A stretch of DNA of 64,000 bases from Verrucomicrobiaceae bacterium. GTDB lineage: Bacteria > Verrucomicrobiota > Verrucomicrobiia > Verrucomicrobiales > Verrucomicrobiaceae. Below, piece by piece: positions 56,882 to 64,000 of this stretch; position 1 is the first letter of the stretch, and the number at the start of each line of letters is the position of its first letter. Under the pieces are notes generated by a model. That model was given only the letters and a program-made list of their open reading frames with translations. It did not search any database and was not told the origin of the DNA. A program made the translations under genes and the position numbers. The stretch lies in assembly GCA_019694165.1 (NCBI GenBank), contig JAIBCL010000006.1, positions 62,001-126,000 of the forward strand. The letters run 5' to 3'.

Positions 56882-59008
56882 ATGTCCTCCCGGTTTTCAA
56901 TCCAGCAAGTTCTATCCGAGCACGGTACGGGCCAGTTGGCGCGTGCTCTCGACATGTCTTCGGGAAGTCCGGTGGTGATCCGCATTTTCAAGTGTGCCTC
57001 GGACGATGAGCGTGCGTCTTTGGAGGCGCTGATGGGGGTGCTGGCGGAGATCCGACATCCGAACCTCGAGCCGGTGCGTGAGATTGTGCGCGAGGGTGGA
57101 GACTTGATCGTCGTGACCGAACTGGTCGAGGGCGAAACCATCGCCGAAGTGGTCGCGCGTGGCCCGCTTGCTGTGGATGAATTCAAGCAGGTGGCCGCTC
57201 AACTCCTCGGTGCGCTGTCTGCTGCGCACCAGCGCGGGGCCGTGCATGGCTCCATTCACGCCGGGCGTATCTTGATTTCGCGGACGGGCCAGCCGCTGAG
57301 AGTGTGCGTCACCGGCTGGGGTCTTGGGTTTTCCGACGGGGCGAAGGGCGATGATTTCTCCGCCTTCCTGTGCGTGCCGCCCGAGCAGTGGGAGCAGCAT
57401 CCGGCGCGCCGGCGCAGTGATGTGTACTCGCTGGGCTGCGTGTTTTACCAGGCGCTCTCGGGGCGCAGTCCTTTCGGCGGGAAGTCACTCAAGGAGGTCC
57501 GGCACAAGCACATGCACCATGACGTGCGCCCGCTCGAGCAGGTGGCTCCGCAGGCACCTGCCTGGCTGTGCGGCTGGGTGATGTCGCTGCTGAATCCCGC
57601 GACCGACGAGCGCATGGCGAGCGCCACCGCCGCCTTGGACGCGTACCGCACTGCAGAGGCCTCGCACAGTGCGCGCACGCCGCCGGTTTCCACCGCCCTG
57701 TCAGGAGCGGTGCCGACGGCCACCGGTTTCGTGAAGGTGGCCGGCTCCGCGTTCTTCCGTGTGCCAAACGTGGCGACTCAGACGGTGAGAGTCGCGCCCA
57801 TCGATCCCCTCGTGCAGACCGCCCGGCACAAGGCGCGGGCTGCCCAGCGGCCACAGGTTGCGAACGTGCCGGGCACGGCACCTGCCGCGGCTTCTCCCCG
57901 GCCCTCGGGTGGCGGGCCGCAGCGACAATCCCACCGCAAGCAGTGGATCATCACCGGGGCGGTGGCGGCACTGCTCGCCGGCACCGTCGCGTTCCTCATG
58001 CGGGACGGAGGGAAGGGCAGGGTGATCAAGGTGGCCGCCGAGCCGTCCAATGCCGCCGCGCCGGTCAAAGTGGCCGCCAATCCGCAGGGCAATGATCTGC
58101 CGACCGTCTCCGGTGGCTATCCCGGCGGCAGGCAGAAGCCCGTGAATTATGCGAAGCTCGTCTTCCACGCCATGTGTGACGGCGGCGTCTTGAGCACGCG
58201 AATGCAATCAGGAAACCAGCACGCGGCGGCGGCCGTCAATGACAGTGTCTTCGCCTGGAAGGATGTGGCTGAACGCGGGCGCGACAGCACGTTGTTCGCG
58301 CCCTCGAACCAGGGCGCGGATCATCCTTCCCTGGTGAGCCTCAAGCCCGACGCCACATTCCCGCTCGCACGCGAGCGGCGCTTCATCCGCTTCAGCGGCG
58401 AGGGATCGCCCGCCGCGGCGCTGAGTTCCAGTGCGAAGAATCAGGCGCGCGAATTTCCCTTCGGCTCCTCGTCGGCCGGCGCGACTCGTGGCCTGACCTT
58501 TGCCATCGTGTTCTTCCAGGAGGTCAAGGGACGGCAGCAAACCGTCTTCAATCTTTCCAGCTCACACGGCTCGGCGGCTTTGCGGCTCGGTGACAAGGGC
58601 GAGGTGCGTTTTGGCGGACGCGTGGCCGGCGTGCCGGACAATCAGCAGCCCAGCGTGACCATCCCGCGCGACAAGTTCAATCCCGTCGAGCCGCTGCTCG
58701 TCACCGGCATCTGGAGCGCGGAGCCGGCGCAGATGCAGCTCCGCCTGCGCGCGGCCAGCGGCTACGCCTGGCAGTCGGCGCCGGTCGATGCGCCGCTGCC
58801 GAAGGATGCACTGGGCAGCCTGCTCGTCGGTCGCGAAGGACTGCCCTCCGCCACGAGTACGAACAAGAGCACTGATCCCAAATCCCTCCGCGCCTTCGCA
58901 GGCGGCATCGCCGAGCTGCTCATCTATGCCGCTGCGCTCAACGAGGGAGAGATCAAGTCCCTCGAAGCACAGCTTGCCAGCTATTACTTTCCGATGCCGA
59001 AGAACTGA
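56882..59008 (+). CDS. Membrane pseudokinase with LamG-like C-terminus
   Basis: A 708-residue protein from ATG 56,882 (MSSRFSIQQVL); the frame is open further upstream but crosses the divergent promoter region. The first 290 residues have a Ser/Thr-kinase layout, yet the catalytic residues are gone: the VAIK lysine is Arg34 in VVIRIFK, HRD is HGS (122-124), the Mg-binding Asn is Arg129, and DFG is GWG (145-147). Structural motifs remain: VPPEQW and SDVYSLGCVFYQALSGRSPF. A TM helix lies near 355-373 (WIITGAVAALLAGTVAFLM). The outer part (about 430-705) is LamG-like: LVFHAMCDGG, FSGEGSPAAAL, and FAGGIAELLIYAAALNEGEI. Probably a signalling scaffold with an external binding domain. Confidence 0.87.
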   Translation: MSSRFSIQQVLSEHGTGQLARALDMSSGSPVVIRIFKCASDDERASLEALMGVLAEIRHPNLEPVREIVREGGDLIVVTELVEGETIAEVVARGPLAVDEFKQVAAQLLGALSAAHQRGAVHGSIHAGRILISRTGQPLRVCVTGWGLGFSDGAKGDDFSAFLCVPPEQWEQHPARRRSDVYSLGCVFYQALSGRSPFGGKSLKEVRHKHMHHDVRPLEQVAPQAPAWLCGWVMSLLNPATDERMASATAALDAYRTAEASHSARTPPVSTALSGAVPTATGFVKVAGSAFFRVPNVATQTVRVAPIDPLVQTARHKARAAQRPQVANVPGTAPAAASPRPSGGGPQRQSHRKQWIITGAVAALLAGTVAFLMRDGGKGRVIKVAAEPSNAAAPVKVAANPQGNDLPTVSGGYPGGRQKPVNYAKLVFHAMCDGGVLSTRMQSGNQHAAAAVNDSVFAWKDVAERGRDSTLFAPSNQGADHPSLVSLKPDATFPLARERRFIRFSGEGSPAAALSSSAKNQAREFPFGSSSAGATRGLTFAIVFFQEVKGRQQTVFNLSSSHGSAALRLGDKGEVRFGGRVAGVPDNQQPSVTIPRDKFNPVEPLLVTGIWSAEPAQMQLRLRAASGYAWQSAPVDAPLPKDALGSLLVGREGLPSATSTNKSTDPKSLRAFAGGIAELLIYAAALNEGEIKSLEAQLASYYFPMPKN

Positions 59009-59020
59009 GCGCGGGCACGC

Positions 59021-59620
59021 TCACCGCGTGCTCCACAGGTGCTCCACGCAGATGCGCGACCACGTCTCGAGATTGTCCCGCTCGCGGTGCAGTTCATCGA
59101 GCGGTACAAAGCGGATGTCCTGGATGGCATCCTCGTTCGACGACACCTCGCCGCCATCGAGATCAAACACATGCACCACGCCCAGATGCACGCTGCCCAC
59201 TTCGTTGGAGTCGTCATTGATGAGGCCGATCACCCTCTGCCTGTGACCGCTGGCGATGACCAGCTCCTCCGCCAGCTCGCGCTCCACGGCGTTGAAGTAC
59301 ATCGTTTCGCCGAGCGAGTCATGGCTCTGGTCCACGGGATTGATGTGTCCGCCGATGCCGATGCTCCGCTTTGCCACCAGCCGTTTTTCCCCGGACGAAC
59401 CGCCGCGGGTGTACATCAGGTAGCGTCCGGCGTGGCGGAAGATCGTGTACGGAATGAGCTGCTTGTGCGCCGGGTCCTGCTCGGCCGCCGGGCGCTCCAT
59501 GAAAAAATTGTTCGCCGGGTTCAGGAAGGAGCCGAGATATTTCTCCGCGTCGCCGCAAAACCCCTGAAAGCTCCCGAGCGAGTCGAAGAGTGAGCGCTTG
59601 ATGACCAGAACGTGTTCCAT
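59021..59620 (-). CDS. NUDIX hydrolase
   Basis: A 199-residue protein. The NUDIX box is recognisable as GIGGHINPVDQ, then LGETMYFNAVERELAEELVI, giving the REL-x-EE core; the closing Gly of the canonical box is absent. Before it is LVAKRSIGIGG and IFRHAGRYLMYTRGG. Family members hydrolyse nucleoside diphosphate derivatives; this subgroup carries an N-terminal extension of about 75 residues (MEHVLVIKRSLFDSLGSF). Convergent with the pseudokinase gene, 12 bases apart. Confidence 0.85.
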   Translation of the reverse strand: MEHVLVIKRSLFDSLGSFQGFCGDAEKYLGSFLNPANNFFMERPAAEQDPAHKQLIPYTIFRHAGRYLMYTRGGSSGEKRLVAKRSIGIGGHINPVDQSHDSLGETMYFNAVERELAEELVIASGHRQRVIGLINDDSNEVGSVHLGVVHVFDLDGGEVSSNEDAIQDIRFVPLDELHRERDNLETWSRICVEHLWSTR

Positions 59621-59662
59621 CCGCCGAAAGACCGCAGAATCACCGCACGGTCAAGGTGCAAG

Positions 59663-59845
59663 TCAGTCACAGCACGCGAAGCCGCGGTCCTCTCCGGCAT
59701 GGAGCCGGTCAAACTCCTCGGCGCCCTCCGCATCGCCGAAGATCACGCGGATCAGCCTCGCGCCGGCAGGGGTGTCGAGCAGGTCGCTGGGAATGCCCAG
59801 GCCCAGCAGCGTTTCGCGGTCTTCGTCGGTGGAAAAATGCTTCAT
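59663..59845 (-). CDS. Small acidic protein, uncharacterised
   Basis: A 60-residue frame, MKHFSTDEDRETLLGLGIPS through RLIRVIFGDAEGAEEFDRLH, ending in GFACCD. Composition is protein-like and acidic, unlike shadow frames nearby. It lies just upstream of the NUDIX gene on the same strand, with its stop 42 bases before that start. No clear ribosome-binding site and no recognised domain, so I hold this moderately. Confidence 0.45.
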   Translation of the reverse strand: MKHFSTDEDRETLLGLGIPSDLLDTPAGARLIRVIFGDAEGAEEFDRLHAGEDRGFACCD

Positions 59846-59961
59846 GCGCGCTCGAAGGTGAGCGTTGTGAAACCCGTCGCCTTGCCGTCAGTTGCACGAG
59901 TTTTTTCGCGCCGGCATTTTGCCTTGCAATGGGGGGCTTCGCTTGGAATCCTCGCGCACCC

Positions 59962-60240
59962 ATGACCGCCCAAGCCCTCATTTTGCTGGCCAGCGTGCTC
60001 TGGCTGCTGATGTGCCTGCGGTTTTGGACGATGATCGACCGCCGGAACAAATGGCAGCGCCACGTCATCGCCATCGCCGCCGGCATCGGCGCGGGCATGA
60101 TCTATTTGCTCGGCGGCATGGTATGGTCGCTGTTGAAAATGCCCTCGTCCCACGATGGGCCGGCCGGTCCTGCAGAGGTGCGGCAGGCCGATGACATCCG
60201 CGTGGCGCCGCGCGCACCGAAGAAGTCCGGAGGGCAGTGA
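59962..60240 (+). CDS. Small two-TM protein
   Basis: A 92-residue protein starting MTAQALILLASVLWLLMCLR, with a first TM at 4-21 and a second at 36-58 (VIAIAAGIGAGMIYLLGGMVW), then a Pro/Lys-rich polar tail. The frame is open upstream but the earlier part is Arg/Cys-rich and not plausible as protein. Function unknown. Convergent with argA, whose stop lies 15 bases beyond. Confidence 0.6.
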   Translation: MTAQALILLASVLWLLMCLRFWTMIDRRNKWQRHVIAIAAGIGAGMIYLLGGMVWSLLKMPSSHDGPAGPAEVRQADDIRVAPRAPKKSGGQ

Positions 60241-60255
60241 TCCGACGGGCGCGCC

Positions 60256-61608
60256 TTACGCGAGCTGCTTGATGAGCACCTTCGAGTTCCGCCCGGTCTT
60301 TTCGTACTTTTCACGGCGCGCCTTGGGCAGCGCCGCGGCATCGGCCGCCACGTAGCCGAGCTTCTCCTCGAAGAAACGGAATGCCTGCGTGGAGAGGGCG
60401 AAGATGCGCGCGCAGCCGCGCAGCCGCGCCGTCTCCTCGGCGAAGGCCACGAGCTTCTGCCCGTGGCCCTTGTTCTTGTGGGCGCGGCGCACGAAGAGGC
60501 AGGCGATCTCCGCCGTCTTCACGCCGCCGTCCTCAAAGTCATGGACGGCCACGGAGCCGATGGGGTTGCCGTCGAGTTCCAGCACGAAGAAGTCCTTGAT
60601 CCTGGCCTGCATCTGCTCGCGCGTGCGTGGCACCAGCGCGGCGTCGTCCACGGACTGCTGCATCATCGAAAGGAGCACCGGCACGTCCGCGGCGCGCGCC
60701 TTGCGCACCTGCTGGTAGTCATCCGCGTGGATCATGGTGCCCACGCCTTCGTTGCTGAAGAGTTCCGCCAGCAGCGCCTCGTCCTGCGTGCCATCGACGA
60801 TGTGCACCCGCGGCACGCCCTCCTGGCAGGCCAGAGCGGCGTGCCGCAGCTTCGAGAGCAGGTTGATGTCGTGCCGCGGATCCTTGCGCTTGAACATCTC
60901 CCGCGCCTCGGCCACCGACACCTGCGCGATGCGCTTGCCGTCCTCCGCAGCGAGGCCCGCCTCGGACACGAAGATCACCTTCGCCGCGCCGAGCGCGATG
61001 GCCGCCTCGACGGCGACGGCGTCAGAATTCAGCCGCAGCGTGGCGCCCCGCCCGTCGTAACCGAGCGGCGGCAGCACAGGAATGATGTCGGCCTTTACCA
61101 TCGCATTGAGCGAGGTGGCATCCACACGCTCGATTCGACCGGTGAACTCCTGATCGATGCCGTCGATGACGCCGGCCGGATGCACGGCCAGCGCATTCGA
61201 GACGGCCACCGGCATCTCCAGCGCGGTGAGATCCGCCACCAGATCGCTCGCCTGCCGCATGATGGCCTCGATGGCAATGTCCAGCGTGGCCTTGTCCGTG
61301 CGCCCCATGCCATCGTCGCTCGTGAGCTTCACTCCGCGCACCGCCGCCAGCTCCTGGATCTGCGCGCGCGCGCCGAAGACGAGCACCACCTCGATGTTCA
61401 GCGACTGCAGCACCGCCACGTCCTGCAGCAAGTTTGCAAACACCGGCTGGCGCATCAGCGCGCCGTCGAATGCGATGACAAACACGCGCTGCCGGAACTG
61501 CGGCACGTAGCGCAGGATGCCGCGCAGGTCTTCGAAGCGTTGCTGGGGTCTGGCAGTTTGGTCAGGATTTTGCACGCGGCATTTTCGTGCAATTTGCGCC
61601 GCGCGCAA
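60256..61608 (-). CDS. argA: Amino-acid N-acetyltransferase (N-acetylglutamate synthase)
   Basis: A 450-residue two-domain enzyme of classical ArgA type. The N-terminal amino-acid-kinase-like domain (about 30-285) has FVIAFDGALM, LNIEVVLVFGARAQI, SNDAL-like RLNSDAVAVEAAIALGAAKV and HIVDGTQDEALLAELFSNEG. The C-terminal GNAT domain has VRRAHKNKGHGQKLVAFAEE for acetyl-CoA and ALSTQAFRFFEEKLGYV. It makes N-acetylglutamate, the first step of arginine synthesis, and is usually feedback-inhibited by arginine. The first 30 residues are atypical, so the true start may be internal. Confidence 0.93.
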   Translation of the reverse strand: MRAAQIARKCRVQNPDQTARPQQRFEDLRGILRYVPQFRQRVFVIAFDGALMRQPVFANLLQDVAVLQSLNIEVVLVFGARAQIQELAAVRGVKLTSDDGMGRTDKATLDIAIEAIMRQASDLVADLTALEMPVAVSNALAVHPAGVIDGIDQEFTGRIERVDATSLNAMVKADIIPVLPPLGYDGRGATLRLNSDAVAVEAAIALGAAKVIFVSEAGLAAEDGKRIAQVSVAEAREMFKRKDPRHDINLLSKLRHAALACQEGVPRVHIVDGTQDEALLAELFSNEGVGTMIHADDYQQVRKARAADVPVLLSMMQQSVDDAALVPRTREQMQARIKDFFVLELDGNPIGSVAVHDFEDGGVKTAEIACLFVRRAHKNKGHGQKLVAFAEETARLRGCARIFALSTQAFRFFEEKLGYVAADAAALPKARREKYEKTGRNSKVLIKQLA

Positions 61609-61662
61609 TCACGCGGGCCGCGAGAAGCATGCCCGCGTGCCACAACCCCGAGGCAGCGCCGT

Positions 61663-63225
61663 TCAATTGGATCCCGGGCGTGCCTTTGCCGTCTCGGCGA
61701 ATCTTTCCCGCGCGGCTTTGCGGAAGTCTCCGGTCGCCGCATCGATGAGCAGCACGCCGGCGCCCTGCCGGTTCCGCGAGAGATGGATGAAGCGCTCCTG
61801 CGCGGAGAATTCGAGCATGGCCGCCTCGCCGTCGCCGCCATCGCCGGCTGCTGCATCGGCGCCGGGCTGGTCGTAGCGCTGAAGGAGCGAGGAGCGCAGG
61901 GCTTTGAAAAAGAGTCTCGCATCGCCCGCGCCCGGCCACTGCGTCTGCCACACGATGTGATCCCGCGTGCTGCCCTCCGCGGCGAAGGCCAGCAGCCGGT
62001 CGGCGCGCCAGTTCTTCACTGCATCGAATGCCGCTTCGTCGGGATTGTGCGCACGCAGCAGCACGAACGAGGCATACCTGCCCAGCGTGTCGTCCCAATA
62101 TGGTCGCGCCCCCGCCACGGCGGCATCGGGCCACTCGATCTTCACCGGTGGCGGCGGATTCTCCGCGAGATAGATTTCCGGGTCGATGATCTCGGCCGTG
62201 CTCGCCGGCGGGCGGCTGTAGGCCGAGGAGAGCTGCTTGAAGTCGCCCGCGCTGTGCAGCGACTGCGCAAACTCGAAGCCGCGGGTGAAGGCGAACAGGT
62301 GCATCTCCCGCAAGAACAGGGGCAGCGGCACTTCATTGAAGGGATGATCGGGATCGGAAGGCGGGAGTTCGTTCGCATTCACCGGCACCGGGTTTTTCAG
62401 GCTGTAAAGGAACCGCGTGAGCGCCGCGTCCCCGCCGATGACCGCCTCGCGCGCGACTTGCGCATCAGTCGTGAAGCGCGTCTGCGTTTCGGGGAAGAGC
62501 GCGTTTTGATAGTCGCGGAGCACCTGTGCGAACGCCAGCGCCAGCACGGGATCGGTCGGCGGCGGGGGCTTGTCCGGCGCGGCCTGCGGATCGACGAGGA
62601 ACACGGTCTCCGACTCCGCATCGAACCAGCCGCCGAGCTGCCGCACCATGAGCGCCGCGCGCAGCGGCAGGATGTCCACCGGCTGCGGGATCACTCCCAG
62701 CGCGGCCAGCGCCTTGGACTGGCGCTGGCTCTCGTCGCCGGGAAAGCGGCGCCTGAGCCACGCGAGGATGGACTTCTCCACCTCCGCCTGCGGCGCGAGC
62801 ACGGTGACCATGGGCACCGCGCGCAGCTTCCGCAGCGAGAGCAGCTCGGTGCCCAGCGTCACGTAGTCCGGCGGCTCGTCTTCCTTCAGGCCGGGCGTCG
62901 ATGGCCTGTCTGCCATCGGCGCGCCTTTCATGCCGAGGCTGCCCAGCTTCTGGATCAGCCCGGCATTCTCGTCCTGCAAGGCCTTCACCTGGCCCTGCAG
63001 GTACTCCACCTGACCTTCCAGGAGCGTGATCTGCTTTTTCAAATCCTCCGTCGCCTCCACGGGGCGGGGCGCGGCGGGCTGCTCCTTCGCCGTGATCGTT
63101 TCTGCCGGCGCGCCGGGTGCGCCTGGTTGCAAAGCATCCGCGCGCGGCAGACCCGACCACAACCAGACCCCTGCGATGACACCGAGGGAGATGAGGATGA
63201 CGAGGAATGTCGCGGGCTTGGGCAT
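61663..63225 (-). CDS. Membrane-anchored protein of unknown function
   Basis: A 520-residue protein with one N-terminal TM helix (TFLVILISLGVIAGVWLWSG), a Pro/Ala-rich stretch and a short coiled coil at about 60-95 (LKKQITLLEGQVEYLQGQVK). The rest is a soluble domain including ILAWLRRRFPGDESQRQSKA, PLRAALMVRQLGGWFDAES and FAQVLRDYQNALFPETQTRF, the last two recalling peptidase-like helical folds without a visible zinc motif. No family recognised. It lies 54 bases upstream of argA on the same strand; a link with arginine synthesis is not implied. Confidence 0.65.
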   Translation of the reverse strand: MPKPATFLVILISLGVIAGVWLWSGLPRADALQPGAPGAPAETITAKEQPAAPRPVEATEDLKKQITLLEGQVEYLQGQVKALQDENAGLIQKLGSLGMKGAPMADRPSTPGLKEDEPPDYVTLGTELLSLRKLRAVPMVTVLAPQAEVEKSILAWLRRRFPGDESQRQSKALAALGVIPQPVDILPLRAALMVRQLGGWFDAESETVFLVDPQAAPDKPPPPTDPVLALAFAQVLRDYQNALFPETQTRFTTDAQVAREAVIGGDAALTRFLYSLKNPVPVNANELPPSDPDHPFNEVPLPLFLREMHLFAFTRGFEFAQSLHSAGDFKQLSSAYSRPPASTAEIIDPEIYLAENPPPPVKIEWPDAAVAGARPYWDDTLGRYASFVLLRAHNPDEAAFDAVKNWRADRLLAFAAEGSTRDHIVWQTQWPGAGDARLFFKALRSSLLQRYDQPGADAAAGDGGDGEAAMLEFSAQERFIHLSRNRQGAGVLLIDAATGDFRKAARERFAETAKARPGSN

Positions 63226-63373
63226 CGGTCAGCGTGCGGGTGCGGGTGAGGGCGGGGCAGGTGAATGTGGAGGGAGAATGAAAATGGGGAATGGAAAACT
63301 GCGGTCAATCATCCCGTTGCCCGGCATTGCCTCGGATGCATCGGGTGCTAGCATTCCGGCCCAAGGTCCGGCC

Positions 63374-64000
63374 ATGCTCTTCAACGTTCTGCGAGACATC
63401 CTCAAGACGCCCGCCATCGAGATCATCCTGCATCTCAAGCGCTCCACGGGCATGTCCGTGAACGAACTCTGCGGGCGCATGAAGATGAGCTACATGGGCA
63501 TCAAGCAGCACTGCGTGGCACTGGAAAAGAAGGGCTATCTCGACACTTGGCGCAGGCCGCGGCCCGCCGGCCGGCCTGAGAAGCTCTACCGCCTCACGCG
63601 CAAGACCGAGCCGCTCTTCCCCCAGACAGGAAACGAGCTGACGCTCGACATGCTCGTGACCGCCGCAAAGGTGTACGGAGAGACCGCGCCGCAGAAGCTC
63701 ATCTTCAGCTTTTTCCAGACACGCGGCGACCGCTACAGCGCAAAGCTGCGCGGCAAGTCCGTCGTCGAGCGCGCCGAGGAGCTGGCCGTGCTGCGCTCCG
63801 CCGAGGGGTGTTTCTCCACAGTCGAGTATGACGCCGCCGCCGGACTGCGGCTCGTGGAGTACCACGTCCCCTTCGGTGAAGTCGCGCGCCGTTTCCCCGT
63901 CATCCATGAGATGGAGCGCGAGATGCTCGCCCGCGTGCTGAACTACCCGGTCGAGCGCAAGGTCGAGGAAGCCGGCGGCCTAAACCGCGTGGTCTTCCGC
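63374..64000 (+). CDS. SufR-like winged-helix regulator, partial, runs off the right edge
   Basis: From ATG 63,374 the frame is open for 209 codons to the window end. The N-terminal wHTH reads ILKTPAIEIILHLKRSTGMS, VNELCGRMKMSYMGIKQHCV and ALEKKGYLDTWRRPRPAGRP, then LYRLTRK, typical of the ArsR/SufR group. The C-terminal part EYHVPFGEVARRFPVIHEME then LARVLNYPVERK aligns with the SufR cluster-binding region, but Cys positions are taken by Val165 (VPF) and His178 (IHE). A last Cys would fall at about GGLNRVVF and is missing. In SufR those Cys hold an Fe-S cluster. Its targets probably lie to the right. Confidence 0.8.
   Translation, partial: MLFNVLRDILKTPAIEIILHLKRSTGMSVNELCGRMKMSYMGIKQHCVALEKKGYLDTWRRPRPAGRPEKLYRLTRKTEPLFPQTGNELTLDMLVTAAKVYGETAPQKLIFSFFQTRGDRYSAKLRGKSVVERAEELAVLRSAEGCFSTVEYDAAAGLRLVEYHVPFGEVARRFPVIHEMEREMLARVLNYPVERKVEEAGGLNRVVFR

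Noticed and set aside
60463-63249. 928-residue open frame on the plus strand
   Set aside because: Antisense to argA and the membrane-anchored protein, both of which have coherent protein features; this frame has none.

Overview
The window looks like a high-GC chromosome from the Planctomycetes-Verrucomicrobia group, most likely a verrucomicrobium. Pointers are a PSD1 cytochrome-type protein paired with a DUF1501 protein, a DUF1800 plus DUF1501 pair, ThuA-like, PhoD-like and Tat-exported Gfo/Idh/MocA proteins, and a 3208-residue secreted Calx-beta protein. Housekeeping genes (ychF, truB, nrnA, argA) show it is chromosomal. I see no rRNA, tRNA or CRISPR array.

Positions 1-16,980 form a defence island. 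It opens with an XRE regulator whose start abuts a palindrome. A tight four-gene operon follows (475-4549): a four-TM membrane protein, a ComEC-like metallo-beta-lactamase (MBL) protein with a flexible tail ending in glycine, a Cap2-like E2-E1 fusion, and a Cap3-like JAB peptidase. No CD-NTase or ubiquitin-like gene is present, so the MBL protein is the best candidate for the conjugated partner. Next come a XamI-type restriction enzyme with its adenine methyltransferase, two membrane proteins of unknown role, a SIR2-like plus HerA/VirD4-like ATPase pair, and a large serine recombinase. The recombinase reading frame runs into the 3' end of a chromosomal cupin gene, which marks the probable right end of the island.

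Positions 16,976-39,099 are chromosomal and rich in exported proteins: DUF1800/DUF1501, ThuA-like, PhoD-like, two Gfo/Idh/MocA oxidoreductases, an SGNH hydrolase, then the giant secreted protein on the minus strand. The giant protein carries a metalloprotease motif, many Calx-beta domains, and two Calx-beta domains split by inserted modules.

Positions 39,385-46,930 are a second accessory patch. It holds two broken yaeQ 5' fragments flanking a RelE/ParE-type toxin-antitoxin pair, an LRR-like protein, and two convergent operons: XRE plus a nuclease/DUF2075 helicase, and XRE plus a C5 methyltransferase plus a small protein. The two operons carry nearly the same operator in front of their XRE genes, which suggests one co-regulated restriction-modification-like system.

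Positions 47,485-64,000 are mainly core: ychF, a sialidase-fold protein, nrnA-truB, PSD1-DUF1501, a membrane pseudokinase with a LamG-like domain, a NUDIX protein, argA, a membrane-anchored protein of unknown function, and the start of a SufR-like regulator that runs off the right edge. Several families of short inverted-repeat elements lie between genes.
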